DNA from: Kribbella catacumbae DSM 19601
GTDB taxonomy: Bacteria; Actinomycetota; Actinomycetes; Propionibacteriales; Kribbellaceae
Assembly: GCF_000372465.1 (NCBI RefSeq)
Contig: NZ_AQUZ01000022.1
Coordinates: 1-41,895 of the forward strand
Direction: 5' to 3'
DNA: 41,895 nucleotides
The position numbers and the translations under genes were made by a program. Each line of letters begins with the position of its first letter. Positions within the stretch are counted from its first letter, which is position 1. Below are positions 33,404 through 41,168 of the stretch, piece by piece. Under the pieces are notes generated by a model that saw only the letters and a list, made by a program, of their open reading frames with translations, searched no databases and was not told the origin of the DNA.

Positions 33404-34066
33404 CTAGGGCAACAGATTGGCGATACGGCGGTGGTCGTTGAAGGTGTTGAGGAAGCGTCGTAGTACGGCTTTGTCGCCTGCTGCGGTTGCGTCGCCGGCT
33501 CGGATGGCGTCGTCTAGCTTGCGTCCGTCGAACACGAGGTCCTGGATCGTGCGTACCCCGGCGGTGAGTACGGCGTCGGCGTCGGCCTCGCCCCGAACGG
33601 CGTTGAGCCTCCCGTTGTTCACCGTGAGGTGGAACGCGTCACCAGGTAGCTCAAGCTGGACGGAGCCGTGCAGGTCGTCCGCGGCGATCGGGTCGAACGT
33701 GGTCCGCAGGGCGACCACCAGCGCGTCCGGGCTCAGCTCCATCGCCGATTCCGGAACCGGCGGCAGCGGGCTGCCCCACTGCCCCAGCGCCAACAGCACT
33801 GGTTCAAGCGCTCGTCCACGATCGGACAGTTCGTAGACCTGCCCGGCGCCTGGCGGGAGTGCGCGCCGGCGGGTGAGTACGCCGGAGTCCTCCAGTTCAC
33901 GCAGCCGTTGCGTCAGCACGTTCTGGCTCATGCCGGGTAGCCCGCGATGCAGGTCAGCGAAACGCTTGGGCCCGAACAGGAGTTCGCGGACCACCAGCAA
34001 GGCCCACCGCTCGCCCACGAGGTCAAGGGCACGGGCGATGCCGCACAAATCCCGATAGCTGCGCAT
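33404..34066 (-). CDS. HxlR-type regulator with SCP2-like C-terminal domain
   Basis: This 220-residue protein has an N-terminal HxlR winged helix (residues 1-95; CGIARALDLVGERWALLVVR, RFADLHRGLPGMSQNVLTQR, LEDSGVLTRR). The C-terminal half (about 110-220) is SCP2/sterol-carrier-like, with DLHGSVQLELPGDAFHLTVN and DAVLTAGVRTIQDLVFDGR. ATG at 34066 fits GGGAAG at 6 nt; GTG at 34069 is less likely. It is divergent from the alpha/beta hydrolase with a dyad between them, so the hydrolase is the probable target. The SCP2 domain may bind a lipophilic effector. Confidence 0.92.
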   Translation of the reverse strand: MRSYRDLCGIARALDLVGERWALLVVRELLFGPKRFADLHRGLPGMSQNVLTQRLRELEDSGVLTRRRALPPGAGQVYELSDRGRALEPVLLALGQWGSPLPPVPESAMELSPDALVVALRTTFDPIAADDLHGSVQLELPGDAFHLTVNNGRLNAVRGEADADAVLTAGVRTIQDLVFDGRKLDDAIRAGDATAAGDKAVLRRFLNTFNDHRRIANLLP

Positions 34067-34093
34067 CACACACTTCCCATCAAGGACTGATTA

Positions 34094-34108
34094 CTCCTAA
34101 AGTAGGAG
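34094..34108. promoter_or_regulatory. Candidate HxlR operator
   Basis: CTCCTA-N3-TAGGAG is a 6-bp dyad midway between the divergent regulator and hydrolase starts, in a locally AT-rich segment. Confidence 0.55.
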
Positions 34109-34130
34109 CACTCTACCTGAGGAGACGATC

Positions 34131-34964
34131 ATGCCGCACGTGACCTCGGCTGATGGCACGACCATCGGCTACGACCGCCTGAGTAGCGATGGACCCGCGC
34201 TGGTACTCGTCGGCGGCGGCCTCGACGACGGCGCCGAGAACGTTCCGCTGGGTGAGTGGTTGGCCGACACCTTCGCCGTGGTCAACTACCGGCGACGCGG
34301 CCGTGGCGACAGCGGCGACACCTCGCCGTACGCCGTGGAACGCGAGCTCGAGGACCTCGCAGCAGTCATCGAGGTGGCCGGCGGCAGGGCACATGTGTTC
34401 GGTGCGTCCTCCGGCGGCGCGCTCACGCTGGAGGCAGCCGCCGCCGGGTTGCCCATCGACAGGATCGCAGTTCACGAGGTGCCCTACCTGTTGGGCGACG
34501 AGATGCTCGCGGGCTGGCGAAGTTACGTCGATGACCTCACCGCCGCGCTGAACGACGGCGACCGCGATCAGGCGCTACGCCTTTTCATGCGACTGGCCGG
34601 CTCCTCGGACGACGACATCGCGGGCGCAGAAGCAGCCCCGGTCTGGCCCGCGCTGGTCGCGCTCGCACCAACACTCCGGTACGACGCCGCCTGCCTCGGC
34701 GACGGCCCACCACCCGCAGACCGATTGGCGAAGGTAGCGCAGCCGGTACTGCTGACCACCGGCGCAACTGTCGACCCGCACTCAGCCGGGCTGCCGTTCG
34801 ACTTCTTCGGCGCTGCTGCCGATACGGCTGCCAATTACCTGCCGGACGGCCACCGGCTCACCATCGAAGTCGCCGGGCACATCGCTGATCCGGCACTCCT
34901 GGGCCCGCACCTGTCCCGGTTCTACACCGGCCAAGAACCACGGAATGCCAGCACTGTTCCGTAG
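34131..34964 (+). CDS. Alpha/beta hydrolase
   Basis: This 277-residue alpha/beta hydrolase has the nucleophile elbow GASSGG (Ser93), the oxyanion region LVLVGGGLDDGAEN, the strand VVNYRRRGRGDSGDT and the late catalytic His in EVAGHIADP. The ribosome site GAGGAG precedes the ATG. The substrate is unknown. It is divergent from, and probably regulated by, the HxlR-SCP2 protein; such pairs often respond to small lipophilic compounds. Confidence 0.93.
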   Translation: MPHVTSADGTTIGYDRLSSDGPALVLVGGGLDDGAENVPLGEWLADTFAVVNYRRRGRGDSGDTSPYAVERELEDLAAVIEVAGGRAHVFGASSGGALTLEAAAAGLPIDRIAVHEVPYLLGDEMLAGWRSYVDDLTAALNDGDRDQALRLFMRLAGSSDDDIAGAEAAPVWPALVALAPTLRYDAACLGDGPPPADRLAKVAQPVLLTTGATVDPHSAGLPFDFFGAAADTAANYLPDGHRLTIEVAGHIADPALLGPHLSRFYTGQEPRNASTVP

Positions 34965-35214
34965 TGGTGTTCCGGGCCTCGACATTCGGCGCGCGAAGCA
35001 AGAAGGCTGTCGAGGCAACGAAGGCCATGCGGAAATTGAATAGCAGGCCGGGCGAGTTCGAGGGTCGACCTGGCATCGATGGCAGGTCAGGCCGCGACCA
35101 GAGTGACGGCACGAGAGATCAGGACGGCGGCGAGGGTGCGGCCGACGTCCAGGTGAGAGTCGGCTGATGGGCGGGTCAATGGCACGCTACCCGCGGTGAC
35201 GGCATGGCAAACAG
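34965..35214. other. Gene-free stretch
   Basis: About 250 bp between the hydrolase and the tRNA terminator. No frame has a ribosome site with a family-like translation, and I see no promoter or repeat. The short frames here look like chance or remnants too small to identify. Confidence 0.5.
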
Positions 35215-35254
35215 AAAGCCCAGGTCCGGGAACATCCCCCTGACCTGGGCTTTT
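35215..35254. terminator. Terminator downstream of tRNA-Gly (bidirectional)
   Basis: AAAGCCCAGGTC and GACCTGGGCTTTT form a 10-12 bp stem with a loop of about 15 nt. T-rich ends are present on both strands, including TTTCTGTTT on the minus strand after the tRNA. Confidence 0.85.
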
Positions 35255-35269
35255 GCCATGTTCAGACAA

Positions 35270-35343
35270 TGGAGCGGGTGACGAGAATCGAACTCGCACT
35301 GTCAGCTTGGGAAGCTGATGTTCTGCCATTGAACTACACCCGC
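35270..35343 (-). tRNA. tRNA-Gly (anticodon CCC)
   Basis: On the minus strand the acceptor stem is GCGGGTG/CACCCGC, and the D arm lies in TAGTTCAATGGCAGAAC. The anticodon arm TCAGC-TTCCCAA-GCTGA gives CCC, and the T arm contains GAGTTCGATTCTC. The discriminator T and an encoded CCA follow (to 35270). It reads glycine GGG codons. Confidence 0.96.
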
Positions 35344-35373
35344 GGACCCACCGGCTGACCGGCGGACTTGGAG

Positions 35374-35402
35374 ATCATACCTGGTCGCCCGGGCGGTTTG
35401 CA
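35374..35402 (-). promoter_or_regulatory. Promoter of tRNA-Gly
   Basis: Minus-strand TGCAAA (35402-35397) and TATGAT (35379-35374) are spaced 17 bp, with the -10 about 30 bp before the tRNA 5' end. The -10 is near consensus. Confidence 0.7.
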
Positions 35403-35482
35403 CGGGGGGTTATCGGGCAGTTTTCCACAAAGGGCACGCCCAGGACTGGTTAGCCCGGTGATCTTCTGGCAGATTAGAACGC

Positions 35483-35558
35483 GTTGCCGGGGGCAACATT
35501 CGACGCAACGTGAGGATGCGGTCCCGACTGGGACCGGACAAGATGGTTGCGGGGCAAC
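35483..35558. promoter_or_regulatory. Two GTTGC...GCAAC dyads upstream of the MarR gene
   Basis: GTTGCCGGGGGCAAC (35483-35497) and GTTGCGGGGCAAC (35546-35558) are near-identical dyads with centres 62 bp apart, about six helical turns. The second lies 20 bp before the MarR start. A further dyad, GGTCCC-N4-GGGACC, lies between them (35520-35535). They are likely autoregulatory sites. Confidence 0.6.
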
Positions 35559-35577
35559 TGAAAAGAAGGGGTGAACG

Positions 35578-36018
35578 GTGGCAACTGACACTAACGACGC
35601 GCTGGAAAACCTGGAGAAGGAACTCGTCACGCTCGCACGCCGGCTGCGTGGTCTGCAGCGGGCGCTGTCCGACGAGGCGCATCCGGACCTGGAGCCGGCG
35701 CAGTACGCGCTGCTGAACCATGTCGAGGAGCTCGCTCCGGTGCGGATGGCCGACCTGGTCTCGGCACTCGAGGTGGACAAGGGTCCGGTCAGCCGGGCCT
35801 GCGCGCGCCTGGAGGAAGAAGGTCTGCTGAAGCGGGCCGCCGACAAGTCGGACGCCCGGGCGACCCTGCTGACGCTGACGGCGAACGGCAAGCGCAAGCT
35901 CGCCGCGGCCCGCAAGAAGCGGCACAAGGTGATCGAGGACCTGCTGAAGGACTGGTCGCCGGCTCAGGTGAAGACGTTCGCCGGTCAGGTCTCCAAGTTC
36001 AACAAGCTGGCCAACTGA
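35578..36018 (+). CDS. MarR family transcriptional regulator
   Basis: This 146-residue winged-helix protein contains LEPAQYALLNHVEELAPVRM, ADLVSALEVDKGPVSRACAR and LEEEGLLKRAADKSDARATL, ending in a basic dimerisation helix (GKRKLAAARKKRHKVIEDLL). The GTG start follows AAGGGG by 6 nt. The nearest same-strand gene is dcd, which has its own start region. Targets other than itself are not evident. Confidence 0.93.
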   Translation: MATDTNDALENLEKELVTLARRLRGLQRALSDEAHPDLEPAQYALLNHVEELAPVRMADLVSALEVDKGPVSRACARLEEEGLLKRAADKSDARATLLTLTANGKRKLAAARKKRHKVIEDLLKDWSPAQVKTFAGQVSKFNKLAN

Positions 36019-36137
36019 GCCGTTGCCGAGGGCCCGTAGCCGCGACGGCGCTCCGGGGAGCTGAGGGCTCCGGATCAGGTCGCATCACAGGGCACTGGAT
36101 GAGGCGGAGTTGCAGCACGCTGCGGTAGGTTGCGTTC

Positions 36138-36713
36138 GTGCTGCTCTCCGACCGTGACATCTTGGCCGAGCTCGACGCGAAGCGGGTCCAGCTGGATCCG
36201 TTCGATGCTGCGATGGTGCAGCCGTCGAGCGTCGACGTACGGCTGGACCGTTTTTTCCGGGTGTTCGAGAACCATCGCTACCCGCACATCGATCCGGCCG
36301 AGGAACAGCCCGACCTGACCCGTCAGGTCGAGCCGGAGGGCGGCGAGCCCTTCATCCTGCATCCGGGCGAGTTCGTGCTCGGGTCCACCTACGAGCTGGT
36401 GACGCTGCCCGACGACGTGGCGGCGCGGCTGGAGGGTAAATCCTCGCTGGGCCGGCTCGGGTTGCTCACCCACTCCACCGCCGGGTTCATCGATCCCGGC
36501 TTCTCCGGCCACGTGACGCTGGAGCTGTCCAACGTCGCGACGCTGCCGATCAAGCTGTGGCCGGGCATGAAGATCGGCCAGCTCTGCTTCTTCAAGCTGT
36601 CGTCCCCGGCCGAGCACCCGTACGGCTCCGAGAAGTACGGCTCGCGCTACCAAGGCCAGCGCGGCCCGACGCCGTCCCGCTCACACCTGAACTTCCACCG
36701 CAGCGACATCTGA
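36138..36713 (+). CDS. dcd: dCTP deaminase (mycobacterial bifunctional dCTP deaminase/dUTPase type)
   Basis: This 191-residue protein starts MLLSDRDILAELDAKRVQLD and contains VQPSSVDVRLD, LEGKSSLGRLGLLTHSTAGF, IDPGFSGHVTLELSN and a C-terminal YGSEKYGSRYQGQRGPTPSR, all Dcd hallmarks. Mycobacterial Dcd of this length converts dCTP directly to dUMP; the same is inferred here. The GTG start has no clear ribosome site and may be leaderless. A strong terminator follows. Confidence 0.96.
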   Translation: MLLSDRDILAELDAKRVQLDPFDAAMVQPSSVDVRLDRFFRVFENHRYPHIDPAEEQPDLTRQVEPEGGEPFILHPGEFVLGSTYELVTLPDDVAARLEGKSSLGRLGLLTHSTAGFIDPGFSGHVTLELSNVATLPIKLWPGMKIGQLCFFKLSSPAEHPYGSEKYGSRYQGQRGPTPSRSHLNFHRSDI

Positions 36714-36724
36714 CCCCGGTACGT

Positions 36725-36762
36725 CGAAGGCCCCCGGCAAGCATCTCTGCCGGGGGCCTTCG
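36725..36762 (+). terminator. Terminator after dcd
   Basis: CGAAGGCCCCCGGCA and TGCCGGGGGCCTTCG form a 15-bp perfect stem with an 8-nt loop. It lies between dcd and the convergent lipoprotein gene and probably acts for both. Confidence 0.85.
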
Positions 36763-36779
36763 TGGGGTACTACGGAGGC

Positions 36780-38294
36780 TCAGCCGATCGCCTTCTGGAC
36801 GACGAGGATCTTCTCGGTGCCCATCGGCGCCTTGTCACCCGGGTCCAGCAGATAGGTGCTGCCGTACTTCGAGACCATCTCCGGCGACCTTGGCTCGCCG
36901 TAGATCAGCGACGTGTCACCCCAGCCGGCCGAACCGGCTCCCGGTGTCTCTCCGCCGCCGGCCGACGGCGTGTCACCAGCAGTTGGCGAGCCGCTGTCGG
37001 TCGGGGTCGAGCCGGTCCCGGGAGTCGGCGCCGGCACCGGAACGTCCTCGCCGGTCTTGGCGTCAAGTACGGCGGGCAGCGTCTCGGCCTGGCCGTACAC
37101 GTACCCGTTGTAGATGGTGGTGATCCCCGGAACCACCCGGCTGCCGGTCGCGGACGTGTAGCCCCAGGTCTTCTTGCCGGTCGTGTCGTCGAAGCCCACG
37201 ATCTCGTCGATCTTCTTGCCGTCGGCAGCTGTGGTGGAGCGGTTGCAGACCACGGACGCGACGTGGTCGGAGAAGCAGGTGTGGCTGTCCTCGCGCTTCG
37301 CGCTCTTTGGCAGTTTCGTCTCGGCCATGGTGCCGGCGGCGAGGTCAATGACGTAGAGCGAGCTGATGTAGTGGCCGTCGCGGCCCGACACGTAGCTGCT
37401 GCTCTCCAGGTAGGCGTGCTTGCCACCGGCGCCGATCGGGAGGAGGTAGTTCATCGTCGGCACTGGGAAGTTCTTCTTGATCGCTCCGGTGGCACCGTCG
37501 GCCACCACGATCGACAGGTCCTTGGCGCCCTCGTGTCCGTCCCCCTTGGCACCGGCGACGGTGCCGTTGAGCACACCCGCGACCCGGACGTCCGGGACCA
37601 GGCCGCCCTTCTTGGTCTTCGGGTCCGCGTACACCGTGACGTTGTTGGCCTTGGCGGTGTTGTCACCCGAGCTGACGGCCAGGCCGACCGCGACCTGACC
37701 GGTCGCGGCGTCGTACGCCTGGCTCAGCAGCGAGCCGCCGACGTTGCCGACACCGATCGCCGGAGTGAGGTCGACGGCGACGGTGGACAGCACCTTGCCG
37801 TCGTCAGGATCGATCCACTGGAAGTTGACCTGTCCGTGGGCCTTCTGCGTCCCACCTGCCTCGACCAGCTGGACGTACGCGGTCGCGATCACCTCTTTGC
37901 CGTCCAGCTGGACGGCCATCGGTGCGGCGAAGTCGGTGGTCCTGGTGGACTCGATCTCCTTGGCCGGCACCTGCCAGCTCCGGCCGCCATCGATCCAGAC
38001 GCCGTTGAGGGCTGTCTTGTTGCCGTAGAGCGTGGTCTTGCCGACCATGCCGGCCTTGCCGGGCTTGATGCTGTAGGGCTCCGTCTGGGGCCGGCTGTGG
38101 GCGACGGCGCTTTGCGCAGCGAACGCCTTGGGCGGGTCGAAGGACGGAACCTCCGGAGTGGGCGGTGTGGAAGGCGCGGACGAACTGCTGTCGCCGCCTC
38201 CCGGTTCGGACCCGGACTTCTTGTCCTCTCCGCCGTTGCAGCCGGCCAGCAGTACTACTGCGGCAGCCGCGGCGACCAATGGACGCAGCACCAT
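36780..38294 (-). CDS. Lipoprotein with PQQ-like beta-propeller
   Basis: This 504-residue exported lipoprotein has a signal VLRPLVAAAAAVVLLAGC with lipobox LAGC (Cys19), then a Ser/Pro/Gly-rich linker (about 25-60). A large domain follows with repeated propeller-like strands (FQWIDPDDGKVLSTVAVDLT, AYDAATGQVAVGLAV, EIVGFDDTTGKKTWGYTS, TTIYNGYVYGQAETLPAVLD). A second low-complexity Thr/Pro/Gly stretch (about 420-460) precedes the C-terminus. The ATG at 38294 has GGAG 9 nt upstream. Its ligand and role are unknown; it may be a surface-exposed sensor or scaffold. Confidence 0.88.
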   Translation of the reverse strand: MVLRPLVAAAAAVVLLAGCNGGEDKKSGSEPGGGDSSSSAPSTPPTPEVPSFDPPKAFAAQSAVAHSRPQTEPYSIKPGKAGMVGKTTLYGNKTALNGVWIDGGRSWQVPAKEIESTRTTDFAAPMAVQLDGKEVIATAYVQLVEAGGTQKAHGQVNFQWIDPDDGKVLSTVAVDLTPAIGVGNVGGSLLSQAYDAATGQVAVGLAVSSGDNTAKANNVTVYADPKTKKGGLVPDVRVAGVLNGTVAGAKGDGHEGAKDLSIVVADGATGAIKKNFPVPTMNYLLPIGAGGKHAYLESSSYVSGRDGHYISSLYVIDLAAGTMAETKLPKSAKREDSHTCFSDHVASVVCNRSTTAADGKKIDEIVGFDDTTGKKTWGYTSATGSRVVPGITTIYNGYVYGQAETLPAVLDAKTGEDVPVPAPTPGTGSTPTDSGSPTAGDTPSAGGGETPGAGSAGWGDTSLIYGEPRSPEMVSKYGSTYLLDPGDKAPMGTEKILVVQKAIG

Positions 38295-38418
38295 CGTTTC
38301 GTTCTCCCCAAGATTCGACCTAGCGTGACGGCCTGAACCTAGCAGCGCCGGCGGTCCGGAGCGGTTACCAAACCGATGCGTTGCAGCAAGCTGCAAAGTG
38401 CCTGACCAGTCATCGATC

Positions 38419-38637
38419 TCACCGCACGACCGAGAGCCCGGTACGCCGGTGCCGCGGCTGCGGTTCGAGCCGGTCGGCCAGCCTCCGCAGTACTCCGGCC
38501 AGCTCGTGCCGGGGGCCACTGCCGTGACCCTCGGCTCGCAGGGTTTCTCTGTACTCGTTGCGCTGGGCCCTTAATTCGGCGGCCCGGATCTGCTCGGCAA
38601 CCCGTTGGCGGGCGACCTCTTCGTGCTGGCTGATCAT
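38419..38637 (-). CDS. 72-residue charged helical protein
   Basis: This small, strongly charged protein starts MISQHEEVARQRVAEQIRAA and ends with a GVLRRLADRLEPQPRHRR motif. It looks like a single long helix plus a basic tail, with no membrane segment. ATG at 38637 is preceded by GGGGAGCAGG. It lies 46 bp after the DUF4097 gene on the same strand and is probably the last gene of the RHH-DUF4097 operon. The family is not recognised. Confidence 0.75.
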   Translation of the reverse strand: MISQHEEVARQRVAEQIRAAELRAQRNEYRETLRAEGHGSGPRHELAGVLRRLADRLEPQPRHRRTGLSVVR

Positions 38638-38683
38638 GATCCTGCTCCCCTCAGTGATCCCCGTTGACGAATGGTGTGCTGGT

Positions 38684-39511
38684 TCAGACCCGGACGACGG
38701 TGATGTCGCCGGAGACGGTGCGGGCCCGCAGCATCAGCGAGCGCTCGCCCTCGGCCGGCTTCTCACCGGGCTCGAGATCGCACCGGATCTGCCCGGTGAC
38801 CGTCTTGAGATCGAGGTACGTCGGCACCCCGTCCGGTACGCCGATCTGCACGTCACCGCGGGCGGTCTCGGCCCGGACGCTGGGCCCTTCGGCCGACTCG
38901 ACCCGGACGTCGCCGGAGCCGGAGGTCGCGATCGAGTGGTCCCTGATCCGCTCGATGGTGATGTCACCCGAGCCGACCTTGACCGTGGTCGGTCCGGCCG
39001 CGTCACCGAGGCGGACGTCGCCCGAGCCGGTACTCACGCCGACCTGGCCGATCGACTCGCCGATGTCGATGGCGCCCGAGCCGGTCTTGGCCCGGACCGC
39101 CTGAGCGGCGGACCCGATCCGGACGTCGCCGCTGCCGGTGGTGGCCGCGAGGTCACCCTCGATCCGCTCGGCGCGGATGTCGCCCGAACCGGTGGACAGC
39201 CGGGCCTCGCCCAGTGGCATCCGGGCGGTGATGTCACCCGCACCGGTCTGGATCCGGGCGTCCAGGGTGGCCGGGGTGTCGATCCGGACCCGGATCTCCG
39301 GGCCGCGGCGCGACTTCTTCGGGCCCTCGACCACCAGTTCGCCGTTCACCACCTCGAACACCACGTCGCCGCCCTCGGCGCCGTCGACGTCCAAAGTGAC
39401 GATGGTCTTCTCGCCGTCGGCCGGGCGGATCTCCACCAGGCCCGAGCCGATCTCGATCCGGACCCGGTCGATCTCACCGGCTTCGCCGATCAGTTGGTTG
39501 CTGTAGCTCAC
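38684..39511 (-). CDS. DUF4097 beta-repeat protein
   Basis: This 275-residue protein is built from about eight repeats of roughly 20 residues with the core T/S-GSGD-V/I (LSTGSGDIRAERIEGDLAA, TTGSGDVRIGSAAQAVRA, VSTGSGDVRLGDAAG), typical of DUF4097 (adhesin-like right-handed beta-helix). It has no signal peptide or membrane anchor, so it is probably cytosolic. GTG at 39511 overlaps the upstream stop (GTGA); an in-frame GTG at 39520 is less likely. Its function is unknown; coupling to the RHH protein suggests a shared role. Confidence 0.92.
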   Translation of the reverse strand: MSYSNQLIGEAGEIDRVRIEIGSGLVEIRPADGEKTIVTLDVDGAEGGDVVFEVVNGELVVEGPKKSRRGPEIRVRIDTPATLDARIQTGAGDITARMPLGEARLSTGSGDIRAERIEGDLAATTGSGDVRIGSAAQAVRAKTGSGAIDIGESIGQVGVSTGSGDVRLGDAAGPTTVKVGSGDITIERIRDHSIATSGSGDVRVESAEGPSVRAETARGDVQIGVPDGVPTYLDLKTVTGQIRCDLEPGEKPAEGERSLMLRARTVSGDITVVRV

Positions 39512-40263
39512 TGTGCCCACCCCTGCATGCGCTGGCCCGGGCCACGTCCACCCCGGCGCTGGTCGCGACCGCGGTCGCGGTCCCGATCGTCACGGCGGTC
39601 GCCGCGATCACCGCGGTCACCGCGGCGTCCTTCGCCGAACAAGCCGTCCGGTCCGAACACTCCGTCCGGTCCGAAGACCCCTTCCTTGCCGAAGATGCCC
39701 TCCGGGCCGAGCGGTCCCTCCGGACCGAGCGGGCCGTCGGAGGCGAAGATGCCGGGCCGGGGCGGGCGCGGCGGACGGGGCGGGCGGCCGTAGCCACCGC
39801 GGCCGCCGGTCAGCGCCGTCATCACGGTGCGCATCAGCCACGCGTTCGAGGAGATGCCCTCGGCCGCGGCGGCTTCGTCCACCTTGTTCTTGACCGACAT
39901 CGGCAGCCGCAGCGTGATCCGCGCGGTCGGCTCGTCGGCATCCGGGGCGAGCTCGTCGGCCACCGGCTCGGCGGCGGAGTCGTCGTCCAGGTCGTCGTCC
40001 GCGCTGTCGGTCAGCTGGCTCGGGGCCTGCGTGACGACGAACTCGGGGCGGCCACCGGCCATCCGGAGCTCCACCGATCCGGGCGACAGCTCACGGCTGA
40101 TCTCCCCGGCGGCGTCGGACAGGGCTGAGATGAGGGCCAGCCGGCCCGCGTCATCCAGCGTTGCTCCGAGGCGCTGGGCCACCGAGCGAGTTTGGTCGTC
40201 GGCCAGCGCGGTGGCGTTCTCCACGCTACGGCGGACCGACTCGAGGTAGTGATCAAGTTCCAT
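39508..40263 (-). CDS. Ribbon-helix-helix protein with collagen-like repeats and charged tail
   Basis: This 251-residue protein has an N-terminal helical region (1-80), an acidic linker (about 84-112), and a ribbon-helix-helix DNA-binding motif (about 114-150: ARITLRLPMSVKNKVDEAAA then EGISSNAWLMRTVMTAL). It continues with a Gly/Pro-rich stretch (155-176), about six imperfect hexapeptides of the GPEG/GPDG type (177-212), and a basic RGD/RDR-rich tail (213-245). RHH members of this size are sometimes called HicB-family antitoxins, but no HicA toxin is nearby. The ATG lies 10 bp from the first of four TGAC/TGATGTCA sites, so autoregulation is likely. It is coupled to DUF4097 by a 4-bp overlap. 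Confidence 0.85.
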   Translation of the reverse strand: MELDHYLESVRRSVENATALADDQTRSVAQRLGATLDDAGRLALISALSDAAGEISRELSPGSVELRMAGGRPEFVVTQAPSQLTDSADDDLDDDSAAEPVADELAPDADEPTARITLRLPMSVKNKVDEAAAAEGISSNAWLMRTVMTALTGGRGGYGRPPRPPRPPRPGIFASDGPLGPEGPLGPEGIFGKEGVFGPDGVFGPDGLFGEGRRGDRGDRGDRRDDRDRDRGRDQRRGGRGPGQRMQGWAQ

Positions 40264-40273
40264 GACGCAATCA

Positions 40274-40336
40274 TGACGTCATAGTGACGTCACTGTCAAC
40301 CAATTCTGATGTCACCGAGCCGCCAGGGTGATGTCA
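40274..40336. promoter_or_regulatory. Four TGA(C/T)GTCA operators at 11-bp phasing
   Basis: TGACGTCA occurs at 40274-40281 and 40285-40292, and TGATGTCA at 40307-40314 and 40329-40336. The offsets are 11, 22 and 22 bp, so all face the same side of the helix. They fill the 110-bp gap between the RHH gene and the divergent SDR gene. Short palindromes one turn apart are typical of cooperative RHH dimers, so both genes are probably controlled by the RHH protein. Confidence 0.8.
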
Positions 40337-40373
40337 GGGCAGAATGAAGGCAGTCCACGGAGAGGGGAAAGCT

Positions 40374-41168
40374 GTGTCCAGAGGAGTGCTCGTCACGGGT
40401 GCGTCGCGAGGCGTCGGAGCAGAGGTCGCGAAGACGTTCGCCAGGGCCGGCGATCGGGTCGTGCTGCATTGCCGGGGCGCGGTCGACAAGGCGAACGCAG
40501 TACTGGCGGAACTGCCGGGAGACGGTCATGCCGTGGTCTCCGGCGACCTCGGCGACCCGGCCGGAATCCCTTTACTTGTTGAGGAATCGACGAAAGCGCT
40601 CGGGCGGATCGACGTTCTGGTGAACAACGCCGCACTCTTCGTTGACGATCCAGTCGCGGGATCCCGGCGGATCGGGCATCCGCTGCTGGAGACCTCGTAC
40701 GACGACTGGGTGGCGGCCTGGCGGCGGACCCTCGCGGTGAACCTGGAAGGGGCGGCTCACCTGACCTGGTGCGTGGCCCGGCAGATGCTCGACATGGCGC
40801 CCGCCGATGGCGTCAGAACGGGTGCGATCGTCAACGTCGGGTCGCGGGGTGCCTATCGCGGCGAGCCGGACGTACCGGCGTACGGGGCGAGCAAGGCGGG
40901 TTTGCATGCTTTCGGGCAGTCGATGGCGGTCGCGCTGGCGCCACATGACATCACCGTGACGTCAATCGCGCCCGGCTTCATCGCCACAGACATGGCCGCG
41001 CAGGGGCTGAATGGACCCGGCGGCGACGCGATCCGCGCGCAGAGCCCGTTCAACCGAGTGGCGACCGCCGCAGAGGTCGCGGCAGCCGTCCACTGGCTGG
41101 CCTCCCCCGAGGCCGGTTGGTCCAGCGGCACCATCCTCGACTTCAACGGCGCCTCGTACCTGCGCTAG
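40374..41168 (+). CDS. Short-chain dehydrogenase/reductase
   Basis: This 264-residue classical SDR has the cofactor motif TGASRGVG (8-15), NNAA (85-88), Ser157 and the YxxxK pair Tyr170/Lys174, followed by VTSIAPGFIATDM. The second glycine-loop context (HCRGAVDKA) suggests NADPH preference, but this is weak. GTG at 40374 follows GAGAGGGG by 6 nt and is preferred to ATG at 40344, which lacks a ribosome site. It is divergent from the RHH operon across phased operators and converges with the LppX-like gene through an overlapping CTAG stop. Confidence 0.93.
   Translation: MSRGVLVTGASRGVGAEVAKTFARAGDRVVLHCRGAVDKANAVLAELPGDGHAVVSGDLGDPAGIPLLVEESTKALGRIDVLVNNAALFVDDPVAGSRRIGHPLLETSYDDWVAAWRRTLAVNLEGAAHLTWCVARQMLDMAPADGVRTGAIVNVGSRGAYRGEPDVPAYGASKAGLHAFGQSMAVALAPHDITVTSIAPGFIATDMAAQGLNGPGGDAIRAQSPFNRVATAAEVAAAVHWLASPEAGWSSGTILDFNGASYLR

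Noticed and set aside
34964..35167. 67-codon frame after the alpha/beta hydrolase
   Set aside because: No ribosome site and a translation unlike any family; treated as chance.
39508..40263. HicA-HicB toxin-antitoxin system
   Set aside because: The RHH motif is HicB-like but no HicA-type dsRNA-binding toxin is encoded nearby, and the partner is a DUF4097 repeat protein.
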